Assembly: GCA_029781855.1 (NCBI GenBank) | Contig: JAKOVX010000025.1 | Span: 1 to 64,000, forward strand | Source of the DNA: Acidobacteriota bacterium | Lineage (GTDB): Bacteria; Acidobacteriota; Blastocatellia; Pyrinomonadales; Pyrinomonadaceae | DNA length: 64,000 bases | Direction of reading: 5' to 3' | Part shown: positions 43,261 to 52,149 of the stretch, one piece after another | Numbering within the stretch: the stretch's first letter is position 1 | How the letters are laid out: each line of letters opens with the position of its first letter | Program-made: the position numbers and the translations under genes | The notes under the pieces: model-generated | What the model was told of the DNA's origin: nothing | The model's database searches: none | Seen by the model: only the letters and a program-made list of their open reading frames with translations

Positions 43261-43860
43261 TCATTCCTCCGAACCGGACGACGAGGCCCACAAATTGATA
43301 TCTTTCCAGGCTTTGACGCGGGAAAGATATTCGCGTACCCAAGCGTATCTTTCGCCGAGGTATTCCCGCCGCTTGGCGTCGACGCCGACGGCGTCAATTC
43401 CCAGATTTTCGCAAAGATAGAGCGAGCGGGCGAGGTGATAGTCCTGGGTCACGACGATCGCACGATCGATGCCGAAAACTGTCTTCGCGCGGACGCACGA
43501 TTCATAGGTGCGTGTACCGAGGTCGTCGACGATCAGGTCCGATTCGGGCACGCCAAGTTCAAGCGCGAGTTTCTTCATCGCCGCCGGTTCCTTATTTCCG
43601 CCGGAGAGCAATAATTTCGGCGTCTTTCCTGTTTTGTAGAGTTCAACTCCCGTGAGAACACGGTCGTAAAGGGTGTTCGACGGGGTACCGTCATCTTCGA
43701 CACGGGCACCTAGAACGATCGCGACACGGCCGTCGGCGGGTACGTTCTGTGATGAAAAGATCCGTTCCGTCGAATACGACCTGACACGCAGATTGACGAT
43801 TATTACCGCAATAAGCGTTAGTAGACCGAGAACCGACAGCACGATGAGAAGGCTCTTCAT
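43261..43860 (-). CDS. SanA/YdcF-like DUF218 membrane protein
   Basis: 199 residues. One N-terminal helix ([19 protein letters not shown]) is followed by a periplasmic DUF218 domain with [55 protein letters not shown] and [16 protein letters not shown]. coli relatives are linked to cell-envelope barrier function and vancomycin sensitivity. It lies about 95 bp upstream of asnS on the same strand and diverges from the ABC exporter. Confidence 0.87.
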   Translation of the reverse strand: MKSLLIVLSVLGLLTLIAVIIVNLRVRSYSTERIFSSQNVPADGRVAIVLGARVEDDGTPSNTLYDRVLTGVELYKTGKTPKLLLSGGNKEPAAMKKLALELGVPESDLIVDDLGTRTYESCVRAKTVFGIDRAIVVTQDYHLARSLYLCENLGIDAVGVDAKRREYLGERYAWVREYLSRVKAWKDINLWASSSGSEE

Positions 43861-43957
43861 GTAAAAAGATTAGCATGTGAAGATGACAATCGGCATATTA
43901 TCGGCCACGGAATGCATACGAGAATGATTTCATTATGCTAAAACATATTTATACAAA

Positions 43958-45793
43958 ATGAGCGAAGACAATAAAAAGAAGAAAAAGATCAACTATTCGA
44001 GCGCGTGGGCCGAGGCGAGGAAGATAATCTGGAATGCACGTTGGCGGCTGCTCGCCGGCAGCCTGCTGATGCTGGTCTCGCGGTTGGCGGGAATGGTGCT
44101 TCCGGCGTCTACGAAGTACATCGGCGACGAGATATTTACCAAGCATCGTTTCGAGCTGCTCAAATGGATCGCGCTGGCGATCGGCGTATCGACGCTTGTT
44201 CAGGGCGTGAGCGGATTTGCATTGTCGCAGATCCTCGGGGTTGCGGCTCAGCGGGCGATCACCGAGATGCGAAAGAACGTGCAAGCTCACATCGAACGGC
44301 TGCCGATTTCGTATTTCGACTCTACACAGAGCGGGCAACTTATCTCGCGGATCATGAACGATGCCGAAGGTATTCGCAACCTTGTCGGCACCGGGCTCGG
44401 CCAACTGCTTGGTAGTGTCGTAACCGCAACGATCTCTATCGGCGTGCTCTTTTACCTCAATTGGAAGCTTACCGCCGCCACGATGGTCGTTCTGGTGATC
44501 TTCGGCGGCGCTCTGATGTACGCGTTCAAGGTATTGCGGCCTGTTTTTCGTGAACGCAACGTGATCACCGGTGACGTCACCGGAAGATTGACCGAATCGC
44601 TGGGCGGCATACGAATCGTTAAGGCCTACACTGCCGAAAAGAGGGAAGAGCTCTCGTTCGCCCGCGGTGCACATCGCCTGTTTCGAAACGTCGCCAAAAC
44701 CGTAACCGGCGTTTCAGCGATATCGTCGTTCTCGTCCGTTGTCATCGGAGCGATCGCCGTCGTGATGATCATTATCGGCGGTTCGGCGGTCCAGGCAGAT
44801 ACGATGACGCTTGGCGATTTCCTGATGTACATATCGTTCACGTTCCTGCTGGCTATGCCGGTGATCGAACTGACCTCGATCGGTACCCAGATCACTGAAG
44901 CTCTCGCCGGGCTCGACCGCATCCGCGAGATAATGTCGATGACGACCGAGGATGATGCCGATACAGGCAAAAAGGCCTTGCCCGAGATCGAAGGAACGAT
45001 AGATTTCGAGTCGGTCCACTTCGAATACGACGCCGGTGTCCCCGTCCTGAAGGGCGTTAGTTTTCACTCGGAGGCGGGAACGACCACCGCGCTTGTGGGT
45101 TCCTCGGGATCGGGAAAATCGACGATCCTGAGCCTCGTGCTGAACTTCATTCAACCTTCTTCGGGAATGGTGAAGGTCGATGGCCACGACCTTCAGTCGG
45201 TTAAGCTTCGCGATTATCGACGGCATCTCGGCGTTGTTTTGCAGGACAATTTCCTTTTTGATGGTACTATCCTTGAGAACATAAGATTTTCAAACCCGGA
45301 GGCAAATCTCGACAAGATCAAAGAGGTCTGCTCGATCGCAAATGCCGACGAATTTATCGAGAAGTTTCCGAACGGTTACGACACGGTGGTCGGCGAACGC
45401 GGGGTCAAGCTCTCGGGCGGCCAGCGGCAGCGTATCGCGATCGCACGGGCACTACTCGCCGACCCGAGGATATTGATCCTTGACGAGGCAACTTCGAGTC
45501 TTGACAGCGAGTCGGAGGCGCAGATCCAGGAGGGCTTGTTTAGGCTGCGGCAGGGAAGGACGACCTTCGTTATCGCCCACCGGCTTTCGACGATCCGCAG
45601 TGCCGATCAGATACTCGTGGTCGAGGCCGGCGAAATACTTGAACGCGGCAGCTACGAAGAGCTGATAACGAAGGACGGCCGTTACAAACAGCTTTACGAT
45701 AAGCAGTATCGATTTGAGCAGAATCTATTCGTGAATCCGGGCGAAGATTTCACAGGTAAGGACCCGGAGAACCTGGCAACGACAAAACTTTAG
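43958..45793 (+). CDS. ABC exporter, MsbA-like (fused membrane and ATPase domains)
   Basis: 611 residues. Six-helix ABC membrane domain up to about residue 330 (for example LPISYFDSTQSGQLISRIMN), then the ATPase: Walker [22 protein letters not shown]-loop HLGVVLQDNFLFDGTILENI, signature KLSGGQRQRIAIARALL, Walker B ILILDEATSSLDSESE, and H-loop FVIAHRLSTIRSAD. It works as a homodimer exporting lipids, drugs or peptides. Homology is closest to lipid A/multidrug type, with no accessory gene identifying the substrate. The next gene starts 17 bp on. Confidence 0.93.
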   Translation: MSEDNKKKKKINYSSAWAEARKIIWNARWRLLAGSLLMLVSRLAGMVLPASTKYIGDEIFTKHRFELLKWIALAIGVSTLVQGVSGFALSQILGVAAQRAITEMRKNVQAHIERLPISYFDSTQSGQLISRIMNDAEGIRNLVGTGLGQLLGSVVTATISIGVLFYLNWKLTAATMVVLVIFGGALMYAFKVLRPVFRERNVITGDVTGRLTESLGGIRIVKAYTAEKREELSFARGAHRLFRNVAKTVTGVSAISSFSSVVIGAIAVVMIIIGGSAVQADTMTLGDFLMYISFTFLLAMPVIELTSIGTQITEALAGLDRIREIMSMTTEDDADTGKKALPEIEGTIDFESVHFEYDAGVPVLKGVSFHSEAGTTTALVGSSGSGKSTILSLVLNFIQPSSGMVKVDGHDLQSVKLRDYRRHLGVVLQDNFLFDGTILENIRFSNPEANLDKIKEVCSIANADEFIEKFPNGYDTVVGERGVKLSGGQRQRIAIARALLADPRILILDEATSSLDSESEAQIQEGLFRLRQGRTTFVIAHRLSTIRSADQILVVEAGEILERGSYEELITKDGRYKQLYDKQYRFEQNLFVNPGEDFTGKDPENLATTKL

Positions 45794-45810
45794 AAAGGAG
45801 ACCGTTAAAT

Positions 45811-46254
45811 ATGGCCGAGCAGCAAAACTATGCCAACCACACTCGTTGGTTCCCGTTGTTTCATTTCGTATTGGTACCGCTACTTCTGCTCAATTTGATC
45901 GAGCACCTTGTCAGGATATATTTGAATACGGGTACGGAAAGGTGGGAACAGGCGTATTGGGCCCTTTTCAGTGTTGTCCTGATCCTGCTGGCACTCGTGG
46001 CGAGAATGATGGCGGTCAAAGTGCAGGATCGCGTCATTCGGCTCGAAGAACGCCTCCGATATCGAGAACTGTTGTCCGCGGAAACCGCCGCAAAGGCCTC
46101 CGAGCTGCCGGTCGAACAGATCATTGCCTTGAGGTTCGCCTCGGACGGCGAACTGAATGATCTGGTGAATCAGGTGCTCGACGGCAAACTTACCACACAG
46201 AAAGAGATCAAAATGGCGATCAAGGATTGGCGTGGCGATCACTTACGAGCCTGA
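45811..46254 (+). CDS. DUF6526-like membrane protein
   Basis: 147 residues with an AAAGGAG ribosome site at 45794-45800. It starts QQNYANHTRWFPLFHFVLVP, typical of the DUF6526 pattern as I recall it. Two membrane helices follow (about 12-33 and 48-66, WALFSVVLILLALVARMM), and the second half is helical and cytoplasmic (VQDRVIRLEERLRYRELL). Function unknown. It is probably co-transcribed with the ABC exporter. Its 3' end overlaps amgK by 12 bp. Confidence 0.75.
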   Translation: MAEQQNYANHTRWFPLFHFVLVPLLLLNLIEHLVRIYLNTGTERWEQAYWALFSVVLILLALVARMMAVKVQDRVIRLEERLRYRELLSAETAAKASELPVEQIIALRFASDGELNDLVNQVLDGKLTTQKEIKMAIKDWRGDHLRA

Positions 46255-47253
46255 AGTCGCTAGTTCTCGTTCGAGGATCCCGCGGATCGCCGGAAAGCGG
46301 CCGAGGCTTTCAGTCGCTCGGATGGAAATTGCGAACATCGGGCCGATGAAGGGCAGAAAGTGGGTCTTGCCGCGATTGACCGACTGAAATGAGAACGTGC
46401 CCGCCGCTTTCAGGCACCGCTGGATAGTCTGCAGTCGAAATTCATAGGCAAATTCGTCTTCGTCCAGTTTTGGTAACCCGAGCTTTCGCCTGATCTCAAG
46501 AAAATATTTGCGCTTTTCCGCAAGCCATTCACGGGCCGGCGGTTCGTTTATACGATCGAGGAGCAGAGAAACGAGGTCATATGTCGCAGAACCGATCCGG
46601 GCGTCCTGGTGATCGATGATCCTCATTTTGTTTTGGCCGTCGAGCATCAAGTTAGCGGCGTGGAAATCACGATGGCAGAGAACTGAGGCGTAAGATTCGA
46701 GTTCCGTGGCAAGTTCATCGAACTCAGCCGAAATGGCAGCATTATCGGCCTCGCTGAGTGGAGAATTGCGGTAGGTTTCGAAGTAGTGAGTCTTGAAGAA
46801 ATTCAGTTCCCACAACAGCTTTTCGCGGTCAAACTTAAGACGGGAGGCAACCGAATTCATTTCGAACGCTAACTCCGTCGCCGACTGTATCCGGGCAATT
46901 AACGTGATCGCCTCATCGAGCAGCCGCCGGCGTCGCATCGGGTCCGCGGACAGCATTACGTCCCGCAACACCGTGTCGCCCAGATCTTCCTGAATAATGA
47001 TCCCGAGCTCTCCGTCCGAGTCGTAAACCTTCGCGACCGGCAGTTCACCGGCAAGAAACAGCCGCGTAACATCAAGATAATTCTGTTCTGCCGGATCGAA
47101 CGGTTCCGGATAGACACAGGCAATGGCGGTCGTGCCGTGCCTCTGAATGCGAAAATACTCTCGCGTCGATGCATCGGCCGTTAACAGTTCAACCTCGGTC
47201 GGCAGTTCGTGCGCTTCGAGATAACTATTCAACCTGTTGAGAAAGTCGTTCAT
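46243..47253 (-). CDS. amgK: Anomeric sugar kinase, AmgK-like
   Basis: Kinase of the aminoglycoside phosphotransferase fold, predicted to phosphorylate MurNAc/GlcNAc at C1 in the cell-wall recycling bypass. 336 residues. Kinase features: YFRIQRHGTTAIACVYPEPF, IIQEDLGDTVLRDVM, the catalytic VLCHRDFHAANLMLD (HxDxxxxN) and IIDHQDARIGSATYDLVSLL (metal Asp). C-terminal helical part. It sits 19 bp after the MurU-like gene, the same pairing as Pseudomonas AmgK-MurU. Sugar specificity is from family plus context. Confidence 0.83.
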   Translation of the reverse strand: MNDFLNRLNSYLEAHELPTEVELLTADASTREYFRIQRHGTTAIACVYPEPFDPAEQNYLDVTRLFLAGELPVAKVYDSDGELGIIIQEDLGDTVLRDVMLSADPMRRRRLLDEAITLIARIQSATELAFEMNSVASRLKFDREKLLWELNFFKTHYFETYRNSPLSEADNAAISAEFDELATELESYASVLCHRDFHAANLMLDGQNKMRIIDHQDARIGSATYDLVSLLLDRINEPPAREWLAEKRKYFLEIRRKLGLPKLDEDEFAYEFRLQTIQRCLKAAGTFSFQSVNRGKTHFLPFIGPMFAISIRATESLGRFPAIRGILERELATSGS

Positions 47254-47272
47254 CCGTCTGATTCAGTCAGAT

Positions 47273-48271
47273 CTAATTTAGCGGGACTATGTAGTTATTT
47301 CCCTGGACGTAACCCCGAAGCGCCTTTGGCGGGATCTCGGCACAGCCGCGGACCATATCGGCCCGAACGATCGCTGCGTTCTCGAAGTGCTCGCCAGCCT
47401 CGATAACAACACCATCCGCAATGATAGTCCGGTATAACGTTGCACCGTCGTTGATCGTCACATTGTCCCAAATTACCGAGTCCTTGAGGCTCACCGAGCC
47501 ACCGAGTGTGCAATTGCGGCCAAAATGAACATCTCCCGCACCCATCATCGCGAGCGAGATGTCGAGATATCTGGGTATCGTGGACAATTCATACCAGCTC
47601 GCATCAGTCACGTGGGCAGCGATCTTCTCACCATTCTTCAAGGCCGGATTGTAAAATGTCGGCACGATATCCGAGTAGACTCCGCGGGGAATGTAGTCAA
47701 AAACACGCGGCTCGAGAATGTGAATGCCCGTGAACATCAATGGCGTCGAGATCTCGTGTTCAGTGTCACGCAGTTCAGCCTCTGACACCGGTGTCGCGTA
47801 ATCGCCGAAGCCGGTGACGAAACCGGACTCGGTTTCCACGATGGTGAAACGCTCACGTTTTGAATTTGGCTTTAGGACCATCGTCGCTAACGCCCCCGAC
47901 GACCGATGCGTCTCAAGCGCCGCCGATATGTCGATATCGGTGATTATCTTGCCGTTGACGATCAAAAACGTGTCATCCCCGAGCAGTTCACGGGCGTTAT
48001 CGAGGGCCCCCGCAGTACCAAGAATGTCGGGCACCTCGCGGGTATACTCAATTTTAACTCCGAATGCGGAACCGTCGCCGAGGGCCTCGATCACAGAGTC
48101 AGGCTGATGGTGAAGATTGACGACAACATCGTGAAAGCCATATTTCGCAACATACTCGGCAACGTATCCGACGAGCGGCTTGCCCAGAAACGGTATCGCG
48201 GGCTTCGTGCGGTCGATCGTTAGTGGGAACAGCCGGGTGCCGAATCCGGCCGCAAGTATCATCGCTTTCAT
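47273..48271 (-). CDS. murU: MurNAc-1-phosphate uridylyltransferase-like nucleotidyltransferase
   Basis: 332 residues from ATG at 48271. GT-A nucleotidyltransferase: MKAMILAAGFGTRLFPLTID, DRTKPAIPFLGKPLVGYV, VVVNLHHQPDSVIEALGD, ILGTAGALDNARELLGD and FLIVNGKIITDIDI (usually GD, here GK). After about residue 240 a left-handed beta-helix tail is present (MGAGDVHFGRNCTLGGSVSL, SVIWDNVTINDGATLYRTII), which Pseudomonas MurU lacks as I recall. Context beside amgK supports UDP-MurNAc recycling, although other sugars remain possible. Confidence 0.8.
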   Translation of the reverse strand: MKAMILAAGFGTRLFPLTIDRTKPAIPFLGKPLVGYVAEYVAKYGFHDVVVNLHHQPDSVIEALGDGSAFGVKIEYTREVPDILGTAGALDNARELLGDDTFLIVNGKIITDIDISAALETHRSSGALATMVLKPNSKRERFTIVETESGFVTGFGDYATPVSEAELRDTEHEISTPLMFTGIHILEPRVFDYIPRGVYSDIVPTFYNPALKNGEKIAAHVTDASWYELSTIPRYLDISLAMMGAGDVHFGRNCTLGGSVSLKDSVIWDNVTINDGATLYRTIIADGVVIEAGEHFENAAIVRADMVRGCAEIPPKALRGYVQGNNYIVPLN

Positions 48272-48337
48272 ATTCGAGAACCGATCCAAAAGCGATAGTT
48301 TACAGCATCCTGCGAAAATTCGCCCCAACTGCAAACT

Positions 48338-48368
48338 AAAAAAAGGGCCGAAGATCACTCTTCGGCCC
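48338..48368 (-). terminator. Intrinsic terminator after the first VCBS gene
   Basis: GGGCCGAAGA (48345-48354) and TCTTCGGCCC (48359-48368) form a perfect 10-bp stem with a TCAC loop. On the minus strand it is followed by seven T residues. It lies 25 bp beyond the VCBS gene end and ahead of murU. Confidence 0.85.
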
Positions 48369-48392
48369 GATCATGGATCATTGCCTATCCGA

Positions 48393-50018
48393 TCAATGCG
48401 AGTTGTAATTCGCTACCGGATAATCACCGTTCTGTCCCCATTCCTTGTAGGTAAATCCGGAAGTTGAACCCAGAACGTAGAAGAAATTCGCAGATGAATC
48501 CGCGGATGGCCTCCACACAGCGAGGTCGGTCTTACCGTCTCCGTCGTAGTCTCCCTGTACGACGAAGTCCGTCGCGGACAAGCCAAACGGACCGCCATAT
48601 ACTACGCCGCCGTCGGAACTCTTCAGATAATACCAGACGATCGATCCTCCCGATGCCCGGACGACAGCTATGTCGGTCTTTCCGTCTCCATCATAGTCAC
48701 CGGGGACAATGACATCCGTCGGTAAGCCGAAACTCGTGACACTGACGTTGTTGGTTCCGTTTGTCCTTAACCAGAAGTTTGCCTGTACGCCGCCATTACG
48801 CTGGATCATGAAGTCCGACTTGCCGTCGCCATTGTAATCGCCGGGGGCAGGGAAGTCGCCGTTTGAACCCCACGGTTCAAACGCGATCTGCCCGGAGGCA
48901 GGTCCGCTGCTAGCACGGTAGTACCAGATACTCTGATCTCCAGCTGAAGCGCCTTCGCGGTATACAGCCGGATCTGCCTTTCCATCGCCTGTGTAATCGG
49001 CAGTGACCGTCGGATCATCACCCGTTTGGCCGAAAACATCTATTCTAAGGGTGCTGGTCGCACTCTGGAAAATATAGAACGCCGCTACGCCAGAGGCACC
49101 TGACCTCCAAACAGCGATGTCAGTTTTGCCGTCGCCGTCGTAATCCGCGGGAACAAAGAAGTCCGATGCGAGTCCAAAGCTCTGGAACTGATAGCAACCG
49201 GGCTCAGCTTGTCCGCCGTAGCAGTTGTACCAGGCAACAGCACCGTTCGGGCCGCCACCCTCATTGCGTACTATCGAATAATCGGTCTTTCCGTCGCCAT
49301 TAAAATCGAGGACATGCTGAACCGGAGCGGCCGCACTTCCCACGAGCGTAAGGCTTGCCGCTGAAACAGTTCCGGTATCGCCAGCCCCTCCATCAGTAAC
49401 CCTGAGAGTCCAGTTGCCGTTCGGATTTGATACAGCACTGAACGCCGTCGTCAAGTTAGTAACGGCAGCGGGATTTGTTGTCGGTCCCGATACGGTCGTG
49501 CGATAATCGCCAGGAGCAAGCGGCGATGTTGCCGCTGCAGTCCACCAGTTGACGCCAGCAGCGGAATCCTTGAAATTATAGGTGCCAGACAGATCCGCGC
49601 TCGAACCGAAAGACGTTGCCGTGGTCGCCCCCGTGTATCCAAAAAGTGTAAAGGTCGTGGCATCCGGGGCGATCAAAACCGCCTTAAGGTCTCCGACCCA
49701 ACTGTGAGTCGCCGTCATGCTCACTTCGACGTTCGTTGGTGCACCGGTAATTCCCGTCACGGCGAATGTGACATTCAATGGAGTGCCGGGTGCCTGTGGC
49801 CCCCCGGTAGAATCAGGGATCGCACCTGTTCCGGTTCCCGGAAATACAGCAGCCGGCGCCGACGGCCTTGCAGCCTTGGCAACGGCACCGGTATACTCGC
49901 CCGACGCACTCGTAATGTTCGAGTTCGCAACGAAAATTAAAACTACAATGGCTATGCATGCCACGGTCAAGGCGGATATCATTCCCCGCATTGAATCACT
50001 AAACATGTTCCGGTTCAT
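48393..50018 (-). CDS. Secreted VCBS/FG-GAP protein with P-domain
   Basis: 541 residues. N-terminal hydrophobic segment (MISALTVACIAIVVLIFVAN) is a signal/anchor. A proprotein-convertase P-domain-like region (about 60-230) shows VEVSMTATHSWVGDLKAVLI and PNGNWTLRVTDGGAGDTGTV. Then come about seven FG-GAP/VCBS repeats such as DFNGDGKTDYSIVRN, DYDGDGKTDIAVWRSG and DYNGDGKSDFMIQRNGG, each a calcium-binding DxDGDGxxD loop, probably forming a beta-propeller. Minus-strand GGAG ribosome site upstream. Likely an extracellular or surface protein; ligand unknown. Confidence 0.85.
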   Translation of the reverse strand: MNRNMFSDSMRGMISALTVACIAIVVLIFVANSNITSASGEYTGAVAKAARPSAPAAVFPGTGTGAIPDSTGGPQAPGTPLNVTFAVTGITGAPTNVEVSMTATHSWVGDLKAVLIAPDATTFTLFGYTGATTATSFGSSADLSGTYNFKDSAAGVNWWTAAATSPLAPGDYRTTVSGPTTNPAAVTNLTTAFSAVSNPNGNWTLRVTDGGAGDTGTVSAASLTLVGSAAAPVQHVLDFNGDGKTDYSIVRNEGGGPNGAVAWYNCYGGQAEPGCYQFQSFGLASDFFVPADYDGDGKTDIAVWRSGASGVAAFYIFQSATSTLRIDVFGQTGDDPTVTADYTGDGKADPAVYREGASAGDQSIWYYRASSGPASGQIAFEPWGSNGDFPAPGDYNGDGKSDFMIQRNGGVQANFWLRTNGTNNVSVTSFGLPTDVIVPGDYDGDGKTDIAVVRASGGSIVWYYLKSSDGGVVYGGPFGLSATDFVVQGDYDGDGKTDLAVWRPSADSSANFFYVLGSTSGFTYKEWGQNGDYPVANYNSH

Positions 50019-50702
50019 ATGAAAAGATCTCCTTACTTGTTCCTCACGTTAGATACGACCGACTTTTGCCGGGACTATCTGGTGTCGCAAACGCTCAGCC
50101 CACATCCGAACTAAGCAACAGTTAATAGGGTTACAGCGGTTAACTTATACTCTTTATTGGCTCTTGTCAAGATTCGCGTAGTTTCTCCTAATCATTTTCA
50201 CCCGTGCTTTTCGCCGGACATCGAGCCGGCTCTTGTATTTTGGACATGGGGACGTTTATCGCATCGACCACCCTGACGAAAGGGCTGCTAAATTAACGGC
50301 AAACTTTTGGCCCGAGATCCGGGAGCATTTGAAGTGGTAACATGTCTCAACGTCGCCTCGACAGCCATAGTTTATATAAGCGACCGGTCCGCATCGTATT
50401 TACTTCTTTGCTTTTTGTGTGCCGGACCCGGTCGGAGGACTCATGCGTTCGGGTTGGTCAGCTAGTTTGAGATCGTGTCACTTAAGATCTGCACACCAAA
50501 CATGAATATTTCTGAGTAATCCTATTTGCGTGATGGGTCAACCAAATTGTCGGGGCCTACTCAACGATCCGATTCTACGGATCCTGGTTTGCGTGCCAAA
50601 GTCATGATCTTGTGTGAACGGGAGAATACCAGAATTTAAGTATCGCTTGCTTACACGAGATTCGTCGACGATAATGCGTTCCTGTCTTCAATTAAAGAGA
50701 AT
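50019..50702. other. 684-bp intergenic region
   Basis: Lies between divergent VCBS and MFS genes and should hold both promoters. I found no RNA gene, no open frame of note, and no strong repeat or hairpin in it. It is lower in coding signal than the rest of the window. Confidence 0.5.
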
Positions 50703-52079
50703 ATGACAATTACATCTTTCCCGAAAAATGACCGTCGAGAAGTATTCGGCTGGATCATCTACGACTGGGCAAATTCGGTCTTCTTTACCACTGTCGTAAG
50801 CGTACTCATCGGAAAATATATCACCGACTTGGCGCAAAAAGCGGTCGGGGAAAATGGAGTGATCATTGCTCTCGGCGGTTACGATCTCGTCACAGCGAAG
50901 TCACTTTTCCCATACTCGGTCGGCCTCTCGGTATTTTTACAGATATTTTTTCTCCCCGTTCTCGGAGCGATCGCCGACTATACGCACCTCAAGAAAACGT
51001 TCATGGCGTTTTTCTGTTTTCTCGGCACGATCGCGTGCTGCCTGCTGTTTTTCGTGGACGGAAACCTGTACCTGATGGGAGCTTTACTTTTCATTGTTGC
51101 AAATTTAGGAGCGGGTGCCTCGATCGTGTTTTACAACTCTTTCCTGACGGATATCACGACCGAGGATAGGCGTGACACGGTCTCGAGCTGGGGCTTCGCT
51201 GCCGGTTACGCAAGCGGCGTTCTGATGCTTATTTTTAACCTTATTTTTCTGAGCAATTGCGAGAAGTGGGGAATTTCAACCATATTGGCGGTAAGGCTTT
51301 GCCTACTGATCGCCGGTCTGTGGTGGGGCGGCTTTTCGATCATCACCTTTGCATACCTTCGAACAAGGCAGCCGGCGCAATCGGTTCCTGAAGGCAAACA
51401 CTATATCGTCGCTGGAATGGGCCAGCTCGTCCAAACTTTTCGTGACCTTTTCCGTCTAAAGCACACGTTGCACTTTCTGGTCGGCTACCTTCTCTACAAC
51501 GATGGGATACAAACCGTGATCTCAGTTTCGTCCATATATATCGTCCAGGAAGTCCTGATGAAGATCCCGACCATTCCTGAAGGTGATTATGATTCGATAC
51601 TAATTATTGCCTTTCTTATCGCGCAGGTCGTGGCGATATTCGGTTCTCTCGTTTTCGAGCGAATTGCAAATTTTACGAGCTCGAAGTCCTCTATACTCAT
51701 CTCGCTTCTACTTTGGTCGGCTACGGTCATATATGCATACGGCTTTTTGCACACCTTGAACGAAGCGTATTTCATGAGCGGACTGATCGGACTCGTGCTC
51801 GGAGGTTCGCAAGCGCTTTCGCGATCCCTGTTTTCACAGATGATCCCGGCCGGCAGGGAATCGGCGTTCTTCGGGATCTATGAGATCTCGGAACGCGGCA
51901 CGTCATGGATCGGGCCGATAGTTTTCGGGGTAGTGGCACAGGTCACGAACTCGTATCGGCCGGCGATCCTTGCATTGATCGTATTCTTCGTTGGAGGGAG
52001 CCTGGTCCTGGCGTTCACAAACGTTAAACAGGCGATCCATATGGCGGGAAACCGGACGCCCGAAGAAGCTGCGACATGA
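50703..52079 (+). CDS. MFS transporter, UMF1 (Atg22-like) family
   Basis: 458 residues, about 11-12 membrane helices. The family mark is EVFGWIIYDWANSVFFTTVV at the N-terminus, then YDLVTAKSLFPYSVGLSVFL, LGAIADYTHLKKTFMAFFC, and GLVLGGSQALSRSLFSQMIP with the later GIYEISERGTSWIGPIVFG. Vacuolar Atg22 in yeast exports amino acids; bacterial substrates are undefined. It stands alone, closed by a bidirectional terminator shared with the convergent VCBS gene. Confidence 0.9.
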   Translation: MTITSFPKNDRREVFGWIIYDWANSVFFTTVVSVLIGKYITDLAQKAVGENGVIIALGGYDLVTAKSLFPYSVGLSVFLQIFFLPVLGAIADYTHLKKTFMAFFCFLGTIACCLLFFVDGNLYLMGALLFIVANLGAGASIVFYNSFLTDITTEDRRDTVSSWGFAAGYASGVLMLIFNLIFLSNCEKWGISTILAVRLCLLIAGLWWGGFSIITFAYLRTRQPAQSVPEGKHYIVAGMGQLVQTFRDLFRLKHTLHFLVGYLLYNDGIQTVISVSSIYIVQEVLMKIPTIPEGDYDSILIIAFLIAQVVAIFGSLVFERIANFTSSKSSILISLLLWSATVIYAYGFLHTLNEAYFMSGLIGLVLGGSQALSRSLFSQMIPAGRESAFFGIYEISERGTSWIGPIVFGVVAQVTNSYRPAILALIVFFVGGSLVLAFTNVKQAIHMAGNRTPEEAAT

Positions 52080-52100
52080 AAATCGAGGCACCTGAAATAA

Positions 52101-52129
52101 AAAAAGGCCGGGATCGCTCCCGGCCTTTT
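52101..52129. terminator. Bidirectional intrinsic terminator
   Basis: GGCCGGGA (52106-52113), loop TCGC and TCCCGGCC (52118-52125), with an A-run on the left and TTTT on the right, so it works from both sides. It lies between the convergent MFS and second VCBS genes. Confidence 0.9.
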
Positions 52130-52149
52130 GTCTAGGTAAAAACGCCCAA

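Noticed and set aside
43167..43397. Upstream extension of asnS
   Set aside because: Extra residues are arginine/proline-rich and unlike any AsnRS; the OB-fold begins right after ATG 43166.
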